Source: an uncultured Spirochaetaceae bacterium (GTDB taxonomy: Bacteria; Spirochaetota; Spirochaetia; Sphaerochaetales; Sphaerochaetaceae). Taken from it: a stretch of DNA of 64,000 nt. The DNA lies in the NCBI GenBank assembly GCA_944392985.1, contig CALXYL010000001.1, positions 1 through 64,000 of the forward strand. Reading direction: 5' to 3'. The notes beneath the pieces are model-generated. The model made no database searches, had not been told where the DNA came from, and saw only the letters and a list, made by a program, of their open reading frames with translations. Below, piece after piece: positions 49,701-58,748 of this stretch (position 1 is the first letter of the stretch; the number at the start of each line of letters is the position of its first letter). The position numbers were made by a program, and so were the translations under genes.

Positions 49701-50285
49701 ATGGAACAGCAGATTCAGGATCTTATTGCATCCATCAGGAAGGAAGGCATCGATGAGGCGAACGCTGAAAGCGCGAGAATCATCGAGGAGGCCCGGGCAA
49801 AGGCTGCAGCAATCATAAGCGATGCCAAGGCTGAAAGCGAGAGCATGCTTGCTTCTGCGAGGAAGCAGCTTGAGATAGACAGAGCTGGTGCGGAGGCATC
49901 GATAAAGCAGGCTGCACGTGACGCTGCGATCGCGCTCAGGAAGTCGATGGAGGATCGGTTCTCATCAATTCTCAGGGCTGAGACTGCTGCAAAGGTGAAG
50001 GGAAAGGATCTGGTGGACCTGATCTCCATCGTCCTTCAATCCGATGCCTCGTCAAAGGCTGTCGAGCTTTCACCGGAGGATTGCGAGGCACTTTCAGCTG
50101 AGCTTGCACAGCGCTTCGCTTCCGAGATCAGGAATGGCCTTGTATTCCGCCCATCTTCCGCCGTCTCATCAGGATTCAGGGTCTCGGAGAAGGATGGCTC
50201 GGGATATATCGATATCTCAGATGAGGAATGCGTGAATCTTCTCATGCCATACCTTTCTGAGAGCATCAGGAGGATCATCGGGTAA
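49701..50285 (+). CDS. atpE: V-type ATPase subunit E
   Basis: A 194-residue peripheral stalk subunit. Residues 1-100 are an Ala- and Glu-rich coiled coil (EEARAKAAAIISDAKAE pattern) and residues 105-194 the globular part. It links the catalytic head to the membrane subunit I as a stator. Length matches bacterial V/A-type E subunits (about 200). First gene of the ATPase operon; its stop overlaps the next start (TAATG). Confidence 0.85.
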   Translation: MEQQIQDLIASIRKEGIDEANAESARIIEEARAKAAAIISDAKAESESMLASARKQLEIDRAGAEASIKQAARDAAIALRKSMEDRFSSILRAETAAKVKGKDLVDLISIVLQSDASSKAVELSPEDCEALSAELAQRFASEIRNGLVFRPSSAVSSGFRVSEKDGSGYIDISDEECVNLLMPYLSESIRRIIG

Positions 50286-50815
50286 TGGCTGAGTATTACT
50301 ACTTCGCCGCATCCCTTCCGATGCTGAGAATGGATAGGGAAGCGCCGCTTTCCTACGATGACTTCATGCATCTTGCCTCTGAGCATCTCTCAAAGAGGGA
50401 TTACAGCGATATACAGCATGCAGTCCTCTCAGGTCTTGAAGGGGATGTCTCGCTTCCCGTCGTCCGTGAATGGCAGGAGTATGCTCTGAAACTTTCACGT
50501 GCTATCAACCACGCACGTTCCGAAAGGCTCGGATTCTCTGGCTATGGGAAGGGCTCCGGCGAGAAGGAGCTGGATGATAAGGCGAGGGATATCGTCATGA
50601 TGGATGATCCGCTCGAGGGTGAGAGGGCTGTCCTCTCGCTTTATTTCGATTTCCTCACATCGAGGGAAAGCGGATCCCCGTTCTCATCGGTGGCACTGAT
50701 GATCTATGCCCTCAAGCTGCAGATACTTGAGCGTTCAAGGGCATTCGATGCAGAGAAGGGACGGAGGGCCTTCGATAGGCTCTATGGCTCGATTGAAGAG
50801 AGGATAAAGGGGTAA
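50285..50815 (+). CDS. DUF2764-like V-ATPase operon protein
   Basis: A 176-residue soluble, mainly helical protein opening with YYYFAASLPMLRMD, characteristic of the family found between the E and A genes in spirochaetal V-ATPase operons. A subunit C gene (rotor-membrane connector) is absent from the operon, and the opening recalls the N-terminus of subunit C, so it may be a reduced C-like subunit. That is inference. Confidence 0.75.
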   Translation: MAEYYYFAASLPMLRMDREAPLSYDDFMHLASEHLSKRDYSDIQHAVLSGLEGDVSLPVVREWQEYALKLSRAINHARSERLGFSGYGKGSGEKELDDKARDIVMMDDPLEGERAVLSLYFDFLTSRESGSPFSSVALMIYALKLQILERSRAFDAEKGRRAFDRLYGSIEERIKG

Positions 50816-50824
50816 GGAAAGCAT

Positions 50825-52549
50825 ATGTCAGCATCCACGGGACATGTCACCGGTGTCAATGGCAACATGGTCAATGTCGCTTTTGATGGCGCGGTAATCA
50901 AGAATGAGGTCGGATTCATCTCCGTAGGTGATACAAGGCTCAAGAGCGAGGTCATAAGGATAACTGACGGAATCGCATCGCTGCAGGTCTATGAGATGAC
51001 AGGCGGAATAAAGGTCGGCGATGAGGTGTCATTCACCGGGGAGCTCCTTTCCGTTGAGCTTGGCCCGGGACTTCTGTCACAGGTCTTTGATGGACTTCAG
51101 AATCCGCTTCCGGAACTTGCAGAGAAGTGCGGGTTCTTCCTTGACCGGGGTGTTTACATCGATCCTCTTCCGGATAAGGAATGGGATTTCACCCCAGTTC
51201 TGAAGGAAGGGGACAAAGTGACTGCCGGGGATTTCTTCGGTACTGTTCCTGAAGGTCTTTTCACACATAGGATCATGGTTCCATTCTCCCTTCAGGGTGA
51301 GTGGACGATCTCATCCATCGCCTCAAAGGGCATGCACCGCTCACATGAGACAGTCTGCACGATTGAGAACGCGAAGGGCGAAAGAAAGGATCTTTCGATG
51401 ATCATCACGCAGAGCGTCAAGACTGCGATCGGTGGCTATGCAGAGCGCGTGATGCCTGATGAGCCCATGGTCACGAGGATCAGGGTCATCGACACATTCC
51501 TTCCTGTTGCGAAGGGCGGCACATACTGCACTCCAGGCCCCTTCGGTGCTGGCAAGACAGTGCTGCAGCATCTCACATCGAAGAACGCGGACGTTGACAT
51601 CGTCATCATTGCCGCATGCGGTGAGCGTGCGGGTGAGGTCGTTGAGATCCTCAAGGAGTTCCCTGAGCTCGTCGATCCCCGCACAGGACGGAGCCTCATG
51701 GAGAGGACCATCATCATCTGCAATACATCGTCGATGCCTGTTGCGGCCAGGGAGGCTTCTGTATATACGGCAGTTACGATGGCAGAGTATTACAGGAACA
51801 TGGGGCTGGATGTCCTTCTTCTGGCTGATTCGACATCACGATGGGCGCAGGCTATGAGGGAGATGTCGGGCAGGCTCGAGGAGATTCCTGGAGATGAGGC
51901 ATTCCCAGCCTATCTTGAGTCGAGGATCGCGGGATTCTATGAAAGGGCTGGCAAGGTGAGGCTCCGTGATGGAAGCTATGGCTCTGTCACGATAGGTGGA
52001 ACAGTCTCTCCGGCAGGAGGCAACTTCGAGGAGCCTGTAACGCAGGCCACGCTCAAGGTTGTCGGTGCATTCCACGGCCTGTCCAGGGAACGCTCAGATG
52101 CCCGCAAGTATCCTGCGATCGACTCCCTTGATTCCTGGTCGAAATACCACGGCATCATCGAGAAGGAGAAAGTGGATGAGGCGTATTCATACCTCCGCCG
52201 CGGCCATGAGGTCGATTCGATGATGAAGGTTGTCGGAGAGGAGGGAACAAGCCTTGATGATTACATCGTGTACCAGAAAGGCGAGCTTATCGACAGCGTT
52301 TATCTCCAGCAGAACTCATTCGATCCTGTTGACTCCATGGTGTCCGTTGACAGGCAGAAGGATGCGTTTGCGGTCCTTTATGATATCCTCCGCTCCTCCT
52401 GGGATTTCACTGACAAGAAGGAAGTCAGGTCCTTCTTCAATGAGCTCAGGCAGCGCTTCCTCGACTGGAACAGCACTGCTGCGGACGATGAGGCATTCGG
52501 TGAAAGGAAGGAGAGCCTTGTTTCGTTCTACCAGGGAAGGAGGAGATGA
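50825..52549 (+). CDS. atpA: V-type ATPase catalytic subunit A
   Basis: A 574-residue catalytic subunit. The N-terminal barrel reads [13 protein letters not shown]; the non-homologous bulge typical of V/A-type A subunits lies around residues 110-190; the P-loop is [12 protein letters not shown] (near residue 239); [12 protein letters not shown] carries the catalytic Glu, and the ARG-type [14 protein letters not shown] follows. It hydrolyses or makes ATP at the A/B interface. Operon gene three. Confidence 0.97.
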   Translation: MSASTGHVTGVNGNMVNVAFDGAVIKNEVGFISVGDTRLKSEVIRITDGIASLQVYEMTGGIKVGDEVSFTGELLSVELGPGLLSQVFDGLQNPLPELAEKCGFFLDRGVYIDPLPDKEWDFTPVLKEGDKVTAGDFFGTVPEGLFTHRIMVPFSLQGEWTISSIASKGMHRSHETVCTIENAKGERKDLSMIITQSVKTAIGGYAERVMPDEPMVTRIRVIDTFLPVAKGGTYCTPGPFGAGKTVLQHLTSKNADVDIVIIAACGERAGEVVEILKEFPELVDPRTGRSLMERTIIICNTSSMPVAAREASVYTAVTMAEYYRNMGLDVLLLADSTSRWAQAMREMSGRLEEIPGDEAFPAYLESRIAGFYERAGKVRLRDGSYGSVTIGGTVSPAGGNFEEPVTQATLKVVGAFHGLSRERSDARKYPAIDSLDSWSKYHGIIEKEKVDEAYSYLRRGHEVDSMMKVVGEEGTSLDDYIVYQKGELIDSVYLQQNSFDPVDSMVSVDRQKDAFAVLYDILRSSWDFTDKKEVRSFFNELRQRFLDWNSTAADDEAFGERKESLVSFYQGRRR

Positions 52550-53847
52550 TGCAGAAGGTCTATACAAGGATTGAATCAATCGTCGGAAACGTGATCACGG
52601 TGCGCGCTGAGGGCGTACGCAACCAGGATCTTGCGGAGATCACGACTTCCCAGGGGACTGGGTATGCCAATGTCATAAAGCTCGATGGGGACAAGGTTTC
52701 CCTGCAGGTATTCAAGGGCGGTCAGGGAGTCTCAACAGGAGACAGCGTCCGCTTCCTCGGTGTCCCGATGCGTGTCAGCTTCACTGATGACCTGCTTGGC
52801 CGGATCTTCGATGGTGCTGGAAAGCCGAGGGACAATGGCCCAGAGCTTACCGATAACATGATAGACATCGGCGGGCCGTCGGTGAATCCTTCGAGGAGGA
52901 TCGTACCGAAGAAGATGATCAGGACGGGAATCCCGATGATCGATGTGTTCAACACGCTTGTTGAGTCGCAGAAGCTCCCGATCTTCTCCGTTTCAGGAGA
53001 GCCTTACAATGAGCTTCTTGCCAGGATAGCGATGCAGGCTGATGTCGATATCATCATCCTCGGGGGCATGGGGCTGAAGTATGATGATTATCTCTTCTTC
53101 CGCTCGACTCTTGAGAAATCAGGTGCGATGTCAAGGACGATCATGTTCGTCCATACCGCGTCAGATCCGACTGTTGAATGCACTCTCGTTCCAGATCTTT
53201 CACTTGCAGTCGCCGAGCGTTTCGCTCTCTCTGGAAAGCGTGTCCTCGTGCTGCTTACGGATATGACGAACTTCTGCGATGCGGAGAAGGAAATGGCGAT
53301 AACGATGGATCAGGTTCCTTCCAACAGAGGCTATCCTGGAGATCTTTATTCAACTCTTGCATCCCGCTATGAGAAGGCCGTCGATTTCGAGGGGGCTGGT
53401 TCTGTGACGATCCTTGGTGTCACTACGATGCCGGGTGATGATGTCACACATCCCGTTCCAGACAATACCGGATACATCACGGAAGGGCAGTATTATCTCC
53501 GCAATGGGCGCATCGAGCCCTTTGGATCGCTTTCCAGGCTCAAGCAGAATGTCAACAAGGATACAAGACCTGACCACAGGGCGCTGATGGATGCCATGAT
53601 CAAGCTATATGCTTCCTGCAAGGACTCCGAGGAGAAGCGCTCGATGGGCTTCCAGATGACCGACTGGGATGAGAAGCTCCTCAAGTATGGCTCGCTCTTC
53701 GAGAGCCGCCTTATGGATCTCTCGGTGAACATCCCGCTTGAAGAGGCGCTTGATGAAGGCTGGAGGATCCTTGCCGAGTGCTTTGAGCCGAATGAGACGG
53801 GACTCCGTTCCGATCTGATCAGGACGTATTGGCCCAAGGAGAGATGA
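52546..53847 (+). CDS. atpB: V-type ATPase regulatory subunit B
   Basis: A 433-residue non-catalytic subunit: barrel with [13 protein letters not shown], then [30 protein letters not shown] in place of a Walker A motif (no GKT), and the arginine-finger region [18 protein letters not shown] with [15 protein letters not shown]. It alternates with A in the head. Start overlaps the A stop; the second Met is equally possible. Confidence 0.96.
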   Translation: MMQKVYTRIESIVGNVITVRAEGVRNQDLAEITTSQGTGYANVIKLDGDKVSLQVFKGGQGVSTGDSVRFLGVPMRVSFTDDLLGRIFDGAGKPRDNGPELTDNMIDIGGPSVNPSRRIVPKKMIRTGIPMIDVFNTLVESQKLPIFSVSGEPYNELLARIAMQADVDIIILGGMGLKYDDYLFFRSTLEKSGAMSRTIMFVHTASDPTVECTLVPDLSLAVAERFALSGKRVLVLLTDMTNFCDAEKEMAITMDQVPSNRGYPGDLYSTLASRYEKAVDFEGAGSVTILGVTTMPGDDVTHPVPDNTGYITEGQYYLRNGRIEPFGSLSRLKQNVNKDTRPDHRALMDAMIKLYASCKDSEEKRSMGFQMTDWDEKLLKYGSLFESRLMDLSVNIPLEEALDEGWRILAECFEPNETGLRSDLIRTYWPKER

Positions 53848-53848
53848 G

Positions 53849-54460
53849 GTGGCAGTCAAGCTGACAAAGAACGAGCAGAAGAAGCAGAAGGATGCGCTCA
53901 GGCAGTATCAGCGCTATCTTCCTACGCTTCAGCTCAAGAAGCAGCAGCTCCAGATCGTCATCCGTGAGGCTGAGAATGAGATAGAGCGCCTGAAGGAAGA
54001 GCAGAGGAAGGCAGTTGAGGCCCTTTCCGGATGGATTGCTGTCTATGGGGGCGATGACGCATTCTCTCCAGAGGCCTCTATCTCCAATCTTGTCCAGATC
54101 GACAGGATCGAGAAGGGCAGGGGTAATATAGCGGGAGTCGAGGTCCCAATATTCAAGGAACTTGTATTCAAGCGCATCGAATATGACCTCTCATACTATC
54201 CGCTGTGGGTTGACCGTGCGCTTGAGGCACTGAAGGATATCGCTGGATACGATGCCCTTATCGCGACGCTTGAGGAGCGTATAGCGCTTCTTTCCCACGA
54301 GCTTCGCGTTACGACCCAGCGTGTTAATCTCTTCGAGAAGGTGAAGATACCGGAGACGAAGGAAAACATCAGGGTCATAGGCATCTATCTGCAGGACCAG
54401 CAGACATCTGCCGTTGTCCGCGGCAAGATAGCGAAGAGGAAACTGGTGAAGGTGAGCTGA
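53849..54460 (+). CDS. atpD: V-type ATPase subunit D
   Basis: A 203-residue central shaft subunit, starting at GTG 53849 behind AAGGAG. It forms a long antiparallel coiled coil: N-terminal helix KLTKNEQKKQKDALRQYQRYL in family order, C-terminal helix with RVTTQRVNLFEKVKIPETKENIRVI, the signature of D subunits. It turns inside the A/B head. Overlaps the next gene by one base. Confidence 0.93.
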   Translation: MAVKLTKNEQKKQKDALRQYQRYLPTLQLKKQQLQIVIREAENEIERLKEEQRKAVEALSGWIAVYGGDDAFSPEASISNLVQIDRIEKGRGNIAGVEVPIFKELVFKRIEYDLSYYPLWVDRALEALKDIAGYDALIATLEERIALLSHELRVTTQRVNLFEKVKIPETKENIRVIGIYLQDQQTSAVVRGKIAKRKLVKVS

Positions 54461-56313
54461 TGATAGAGAGAATGAGGAAAGTGACGATCATTGCATCCGG
54501 CCGCAACCGAAGCTCGATGCTTCTCAAGCTCAGGGAAGCCGGGATGATGCATGTCTCTGATATCGTGCAGAAATCGCCTTCCTCCGCTCCTCTTGAGGAG
54601 GAGAGAGCTGAGGCGGCACGCGTGCTTCAGGCCCTTGAGGAACGCCGTGACAGGAAGGATCGGATGAGGATATCCGTCTCAGGCGATGATTTCGACTCAA
54701 TCCGCCGTTCCATAAGCGATGCGCTCAGACGGGAAGCAGAGCTCAAGGAAAGCATCATCGCGCTGCAGAATGAAAGGGAACGCATCCAGGCCTTTGGGGA
54801 TTTCGACCCGAAGGAGGTGCGTCGCCTTGAGGAGGATGGATATCCTCTCTTCATCTACACGCTTGGAAGGAAGGAGGAGAGGCAGCTTCTTCTCCGTGAT
54901 GATGTATCATTCATTCCCATTGCCTACAGCGATAAGGGATGTGCCGTGGCCACTGTCGGGAAGCCTCTTCCTGAGGATGTCCCGGCCCAGCGGTTCGTTA
55001 TGCCGGAAACCGGCCTTGCAGAGCTTGAGGCCGAGCTTCTTTCACGGCGCAGTGAGCTTGAGGAGATCGGACACACCATCGAGCTTGCTGGAAGATACAT
55101 ACCATCCTACAAGGCTTATATCCAGCGCCTTGATGAGAAGATAACGTTCGAGCGTGTCGGATCTACCGTCGAAGGCGATGATCTCGTGTACCTTTCCGGC
55201 TATATCCCGGCAAAGGATGAGAAGGATTTCCGCTCCTTCGCAGAGGAGAATGCATTTGCCTATGCGATCAGCGATCCATCGGATGAGGATAATCCGCCGA
55301 CGCTTGTAAGGTATTCAGGGATCACACGTATCGTGAAGCCTGTATTCGATATACTCGGTACGGTTCCTGGTTACCGTGAGTATGATATATCGTCGTACTT
55401 CCTCGTGTTCTTCGCCCTTTTCTTCGCCATGATCATAGGGGACGGCGGATACGGGCTTGTATTCCTGATCGCAGCGATCCTGATGCATGTGAAATCGAAG
55501 AAGGCGTCAGACATCAACATCCTTCTGTATGTCCTTTCCATCGTGACAATCATATGGGGAGCGCTGACAGGGACATGGTTCGGATCGGAGGCGGTGCTTG
55601 AGCGCATTCCCTTCCTGCAGCGCTTCATCGTGCCAGCGATAACGAACTATCCATATGTCGTTGGTGTGGATGCGACATGGGCGCAGAACATGCTGATGAA
55701 GTTCTGCTTCATGCTCGGTGCGATCCAGCTGGGACTTGCAAGGGTGATGAATATCGTGAGGAAGGCAAGGGAGAAGGATCTTTCTCTCGTTGCTGAGGCA
55801 GGATGGTTCCTCGATGTCGTGATGCTCTATCTGATGGCGCTCTATCTCGTCATAGGGCAGCCGGTGCCTTTCCCCATCATCATAGCAGGCATAGCGACAG
55901 GCTTCGTTCTCGTATGCTGCTTCTCTGCACAGGCTCCGGGAGTGAGGTTCGTCGATGGGCTCAAGGCAAGTCTTGGAGGATTCTTCACGACATTCCTCGA
56001 CACGATCTCATGCTTTTCCAACATCATGAGCTACATAAGGCTTTTCGCAGTCGGAATGGCCTCCCTTGCCATCGCCCAGTCTTTCAACGGAATGGCGGAG
56101 GGGATGCTCTCTGGTGCGCTCCTGCCTGTAGGGATTGCGATCATTGTTGTCGGACACGCCCTCAACCTCGTCATGGGCATACTCTCTGTCGTCGTTCATG
56201 GCGTCAGGCTCAATCTACTGGAATTCTCCGGTGCTCTCGGAATGGAGTGGACCGGATACAACTATGAACCATTCAGGAAAATGGTGAATGATAATGCTGC
56301 TGGTAACAGCTAA
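54460..56313 (+). CDS. atpI: V-type ATPase membrane subunit I (a-subunit)
   Basis: A 617-residue protein: a cytoplasmic half (residues 1-300) of coiled coils and alpha/beta lobes that holds the stators, then about eight membrane helices from residue 305. YDISSYFLVFFALFFAMIIGDGGYGLVF is the first helical pair; the essential Arg that meets the rotor carboxylate lies in SNIMSYIRLFAVGMASLAIA; HGVRLNLLEFSG closes the chain. It provides the ion half-channels. Confidence 0.95.
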   Translation: MIERMRKVTIIASGRNRSSMLLKLREAGMMHVSDIVQKSPSSAPLEEERAEAARVLQALEERRDRKDRMRISVSGDDFDSIRRSISDALRREAELKESIIALQNERERIQAFGDFDPKEVRRLEEDGYPLFIYTLGRKEERQLLLRDDVSFIPIAYSDKGCAVATVGKPLPEDVPAQRFVMPETGLAELEAELLSRRSELEEIGHTIELAGRYIPSYKAYIQRLDEKITFERVGSTVEGDDLVYLSGYIPAKDEKDFRSFAEENAFAYAISDPSDEDNPPTLVRYSGITRIVKPVFDILGTVPGYREYDISSYFLVFFALFFAMIIGDGGYGLVFLIAAILMHVKSKKASDINILLYVLSIVTIIWGALTGTWFGSEAVLERIPFLQRFIVPAITNYPYVVGVDATWAQNMLMKFCFMLGAIQLGLARVMNIVRKAREKDLSLVAEAGWFLDVVMLYLMALYLVIGQPVPFPIIIAGIATGFVLVCCFSAQAPGVRFVDGLKASLGGFFTTFLDTISCFSNIMSYIRLFAVGMASLAIAQSFNGMAEGMLSGALLPVGIAIIVVGHALNLVMGILSVVVHGVRLNLLEFSGALGMEWTGYNYEPFRKMVNDNAAGNS

Positions 56314-56322
56314 GGAGAGGAT

Positions 56323-56757
56323 ATGGAAAATCTAGCTTATCTTGGAATGGCATGTGCACTCTGCTTTTCCGCACTTGGATCTGGCTTCGGCACAGGCTGC
56401 GCTGGACAGAGCGCTGTCGGTGGATGGAAGAAATGCTACGCTGCAGGAAAGCCTGCCCCGTTCATCCTTGTCGCTTTCGCAGGCGCGCCTCTTACGCAGA
56501 CGATCTACGGCTTCCTGCTTATGACTTTCATCCGTTCTGCCTTTGTAGAAGGCGCCTCATACCTTCTCTGCCTCTCCGTAGGAGCGCTTGGCGGAGCTGC
56601 TATCGGGCTTTCGGCATGGTTCCAGGGCAAGGTTGCTGCAGCCGCATCCGATGCTCTATCTGAGACAGGGAAAGGCACGGCGAACTACTTCATCGTCATC
56701 GGTATCACCGAGACCGTTGCGCTCTTCACGCTTGTATTCAGCCTCCTCTCTCTCTGA
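56323..56757 (+). CDS. atpK: V-type ATPase rotor subunit K, Na+-type site
   Basis: A 144-residue membrane rotor subunit with four helices (two hairpins). The second hairpin carries the ion-binding Glu 130 (TETVAL); the first hairpin has Gln 59 at the equivalent place. Thr 58, Gln 59, Tyr 62, Gln 101 and Glu 130 correspond to the Na+ ligands known from Enterococcus hirae NtpK (T64, Q65, Y68, Q110, E139), with the same 29-residue spacing from Gln to Glu. I therefore expect Na+ coupling. Last gene of the operon, followed by a terminator. Confidence 0.93.
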   Translation: MENLAYLGMACALCFSALGSGFGTGCAGQSAVGGWKKCYAAGKPAPFILVAFAGAPLTQTIYGFLLMTFIRSAFVEGASYLLCLSVGALGGAAIGLSAWFQGKVAAAASDALSETGKGTANYFIVIGITETVALFTLVFSLLSL

Positions 56758-56775
56758 GATCATGCAGGATGGATG

Positions 56776-56803
56776 TGCCCTTGGTTCCTTCCAGGGGCAT
56801 TTT
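56776..56803 (+). terminator. V-ATPase operon terminator
   Basis: TGCCCTTGG-TTCCTT-CCAGGGGCA followed by TTTTC: 9-bp stem with one G-T pair. Confidence 0.75.
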
Positions 56804-56807
56804 CATC

Positions 56808-56836
56808 TTTGGAAAAAAGCATAATCGTCCTATAAT
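56808..56836 (+). promoter_or_regulatory. Promoter of the SPFH/bactofilin-like operon
   Basis: TATAAT at 56831-56836 with TTTGGA (56808-56813) 17 bases upstream; AGAGG precedes the ATG. Confidence 0.55.
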
Positions 56837-56854
56837 CCTTACAAGAGGTTCAAT

Positions 56855-58027
56855 ATGGCTTTCATAGATCTAGTCCGTTGGGAGAAGATGGATCCGTCCA
56901 TCTTCGCGTGGCGCTTTCCGGAGACCAATCTCTCTTCAGGCACACAGCTCATAGTCCATGAATCACAGGAGGCGGTGCTTCTGTCCCAAGGCAGCATCGT
57001 TGGTGTGTTCCCTGCAGGAAAGCATACGCTTTCATCTGAGAACCTTCCGATGATAAGGACGCTGTACGGCATTCCTTTCGGAAAGAACAATCCTTTCACT
57101 GTTGAGGTATGGTTCGTCAACAGGCGTGCTCCTCTGAATATCGACTGGAAGTGCTCTAACATGATGATCTCCGATCCGCAGTTCCGGTATGTCCCGATTG
57201 TCGCAAACGGGCAGTATGGATTGAGGATCGAGCAGGCTGAGCGCTTCATCTCCGAGCTTGTCGGCAATGCCACTGAATACAGGATAGGGCAGATAACCGA
57301 TCATTTCTCCGGTCTGATAGAGCAGTATACGAAGAATGCCATCGTCAATTTCATCACATCAAACCAGGTTCCTGTGACGCAGATCAATGCCAGTCTCACT
57401 GAGATATCAGAGGCGGTAAGGAAGCAGATGGTTCCGTTCTGGCATCAGTATGGCCTGACACTCGCGGCTTTCTTCATCACCGATATCGGGATCGACCGCT
57501 CCGATCCGGTAGGGGAGAAGATCCTTGATGCGATTGCAAGCTCATCTGCCCAGAGCATCGCTGGATATACGTGGCAGCAGGCTCAGGCAATGGAGGTTGC
57601 GAAGGGCGCTGTCTCTGGTCCCGGCGGAGACATGGGGATCCTTGGCATGGCAATGCTTACAGGTGCATTCGGAGGCAGCTTCGGTTCACAGATGATGCAA
57701 CCCCCGCAGCCGGCGCAGGGAGGTGTTCCCCAGGCTGGGCATCCTTCTTCCCCGCACTCACGGAGAAAGACAGTCTACTGCTCCTCCTGCGGCAGGAGCT
57801 ACCCATCGACGAGCCGTTTCTGCCCACATTGCGGGGATCCTTATAATCCTTGCCCTGTCTGTGGTGCGGATAACTCTGCCGATGCAAGGAGATGCGTAAG
57901 CTGCGGTGCACAGCTCATAAGCATGAATGATGTCACGAGCGAAGCAGGCTACAGCTGTCCCAGCTGCGGTGCTGCTGTCTCTCCAGGAACGAAGTTCTGT
58001 CCCAACTGCGGGCAGAAGCTCTCATAA
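56855..58027 (+). CDS. SPFH-domain protein with C-terminal zinc ribbons
   Basis: A 390-residue protein. Residues 1-240 match the SPFH domain of the YdjI/virion-core-like group: GTQLIVHESQEAVLLSQGS, VFPAGKHTLSSENLP, VEVWFVNRRAPLNIDWKC and AAFFITDIGI. A Gly/Met/Pro/Gln linker (about 245-300) leads to three zinc ribbons with CxxC pairs: CSSC/CPHC, CPVC/CVSC and CPSC/CPNC. There is no membrane helix. SPFH proteins oligomerise on membranes; the ribbons may recruit partners. It opens a six-gene co-directional operon whose other products are membrane or cytoskeletal in character. Confidence 0.88.
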   Translation: MAFIDLVRWEKMDPSIFAWRFPETNLSSGTQLIVHESQEAVLLSQGSIVGVFPAGKHTLSSENLPMIRTLYGIPFGKNNPFTVEVWFVNRRAPLNIDWKCSNMMISDPQFRYVPIVANGQYGLRIEQAERFISELVGNATEYRIGQITDHFSGLIEQYTKNAIVNFITSNQVPVTQINASLTEISEAVRKQMVPFWHQYGLTLAAFFITDIGIDRSDPVGEKILDAIASSSAQSIAGYTWQQAQAMEVAKGAVSGPGGDMGILGMAMLTGAFGGSFGSQMMQPPQPAQGGVPQAGHPSSPHSRRKTVYCSSCGRSYPSTSRFCPHCGDPYNPCPVCGADNSADARRCVSCGAQLISMNDVTSEAGYSCPSCGAAVSPGTKFCPNCGQKLS

Positions 58028-58037
58028 GGAGGCTTGA

Positions 58038-58724
58038 ATGAAGAGCCGTATTCTTCGTGTGTATACGACGCTTATCGCCGTGATACTCATAGCGATATAT
58101 GCCGCAATGTTCTTCCTGTTTATATCGCCGCCGCTTTCAGGCCAGGCATGCTTCTTCCTGCTGTTCATTCCGATCGTGATAATCATCAACTGGGCATCTG
58201 TTTTCATCACGGCGAGCTTCAGGAGTATCGACAGCGCTATCGCATCAGGCGTCTCGACACTTGCCGTGCAGTGTGTCTATACAGCAGTTGCCGTAATCCT
58301 GTCGATCATACTGGCGCTTTTCTCCGCTACGATGAAGGTCCAGATCGTGATGCAGGTCGTTGTATTCGGCCTTTATGCCATAGGGATGCTGGTCTCTTTC
58401 TTCAGCGCTGCCAATGCCAGATCCGTCGCAGCCGGGCGCGCCGATGTTTCTGATTCAACCTTCAGCACGAGATCCGCGTTCCGTGAGGTTGTTGATGTCA
58501 TGGAAGCCAAGGGCATGAAGGGGGATATGCTTGAGGAGCTTTCAAGGATGCGTGATTCATACTGCCATGCCGCTCCATGCAATGATCCTGCCGCAAAGGC
58601 CCTTGATATCCAGATATCAGAGGAGCTTGGCAGAATGAGAAGCTGCAGGCCGGAGGAAGCGGAAGGATCAATCGATCATCTTCGCTTCCTTGTCAAGCGC
58701 AGGACCTCTCTCAGGAGCAGGTGA
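58038..58724 (+). CDS. Four-helix membrane protein of the SPFH operon
   Basis: A 228-residue protein with membrane helices at about residues 10-30, 36-57, 72-96 and 100-122, then a cytoplasmic helical domain of about 100 residues (REVVDVMEAKGMKGDMLEEL ... EAEGSIDHLRFLVKRR). AAGGAGG precedes the ATG. No family is recognised. Ten bases separate it from the SPFH gene. Confidence 0.8.
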   Translation: MKSRILRVYTTLIAVILIAIYAAMFFLFISPPLSGQACFFLLFIPIVIIINWASVFITASFRSIDSAIASGVSTLAVQCVYTAVAVILSIILALFSATMKVQIVMQVVVFGLYAIGMLVSFFSAANARSVAAGRADVSDSTFSTRSAFREVVDVMEAKGMKGDMLEELSRMRDSYCHAAPCNDPAAKALDIQISEELGRMRSCRPEEAEGSIDHLRFLVKRRTSLRSR

Positions 58725-58748
58725 TAACACAAAGGAAGGGGGGAAGCC

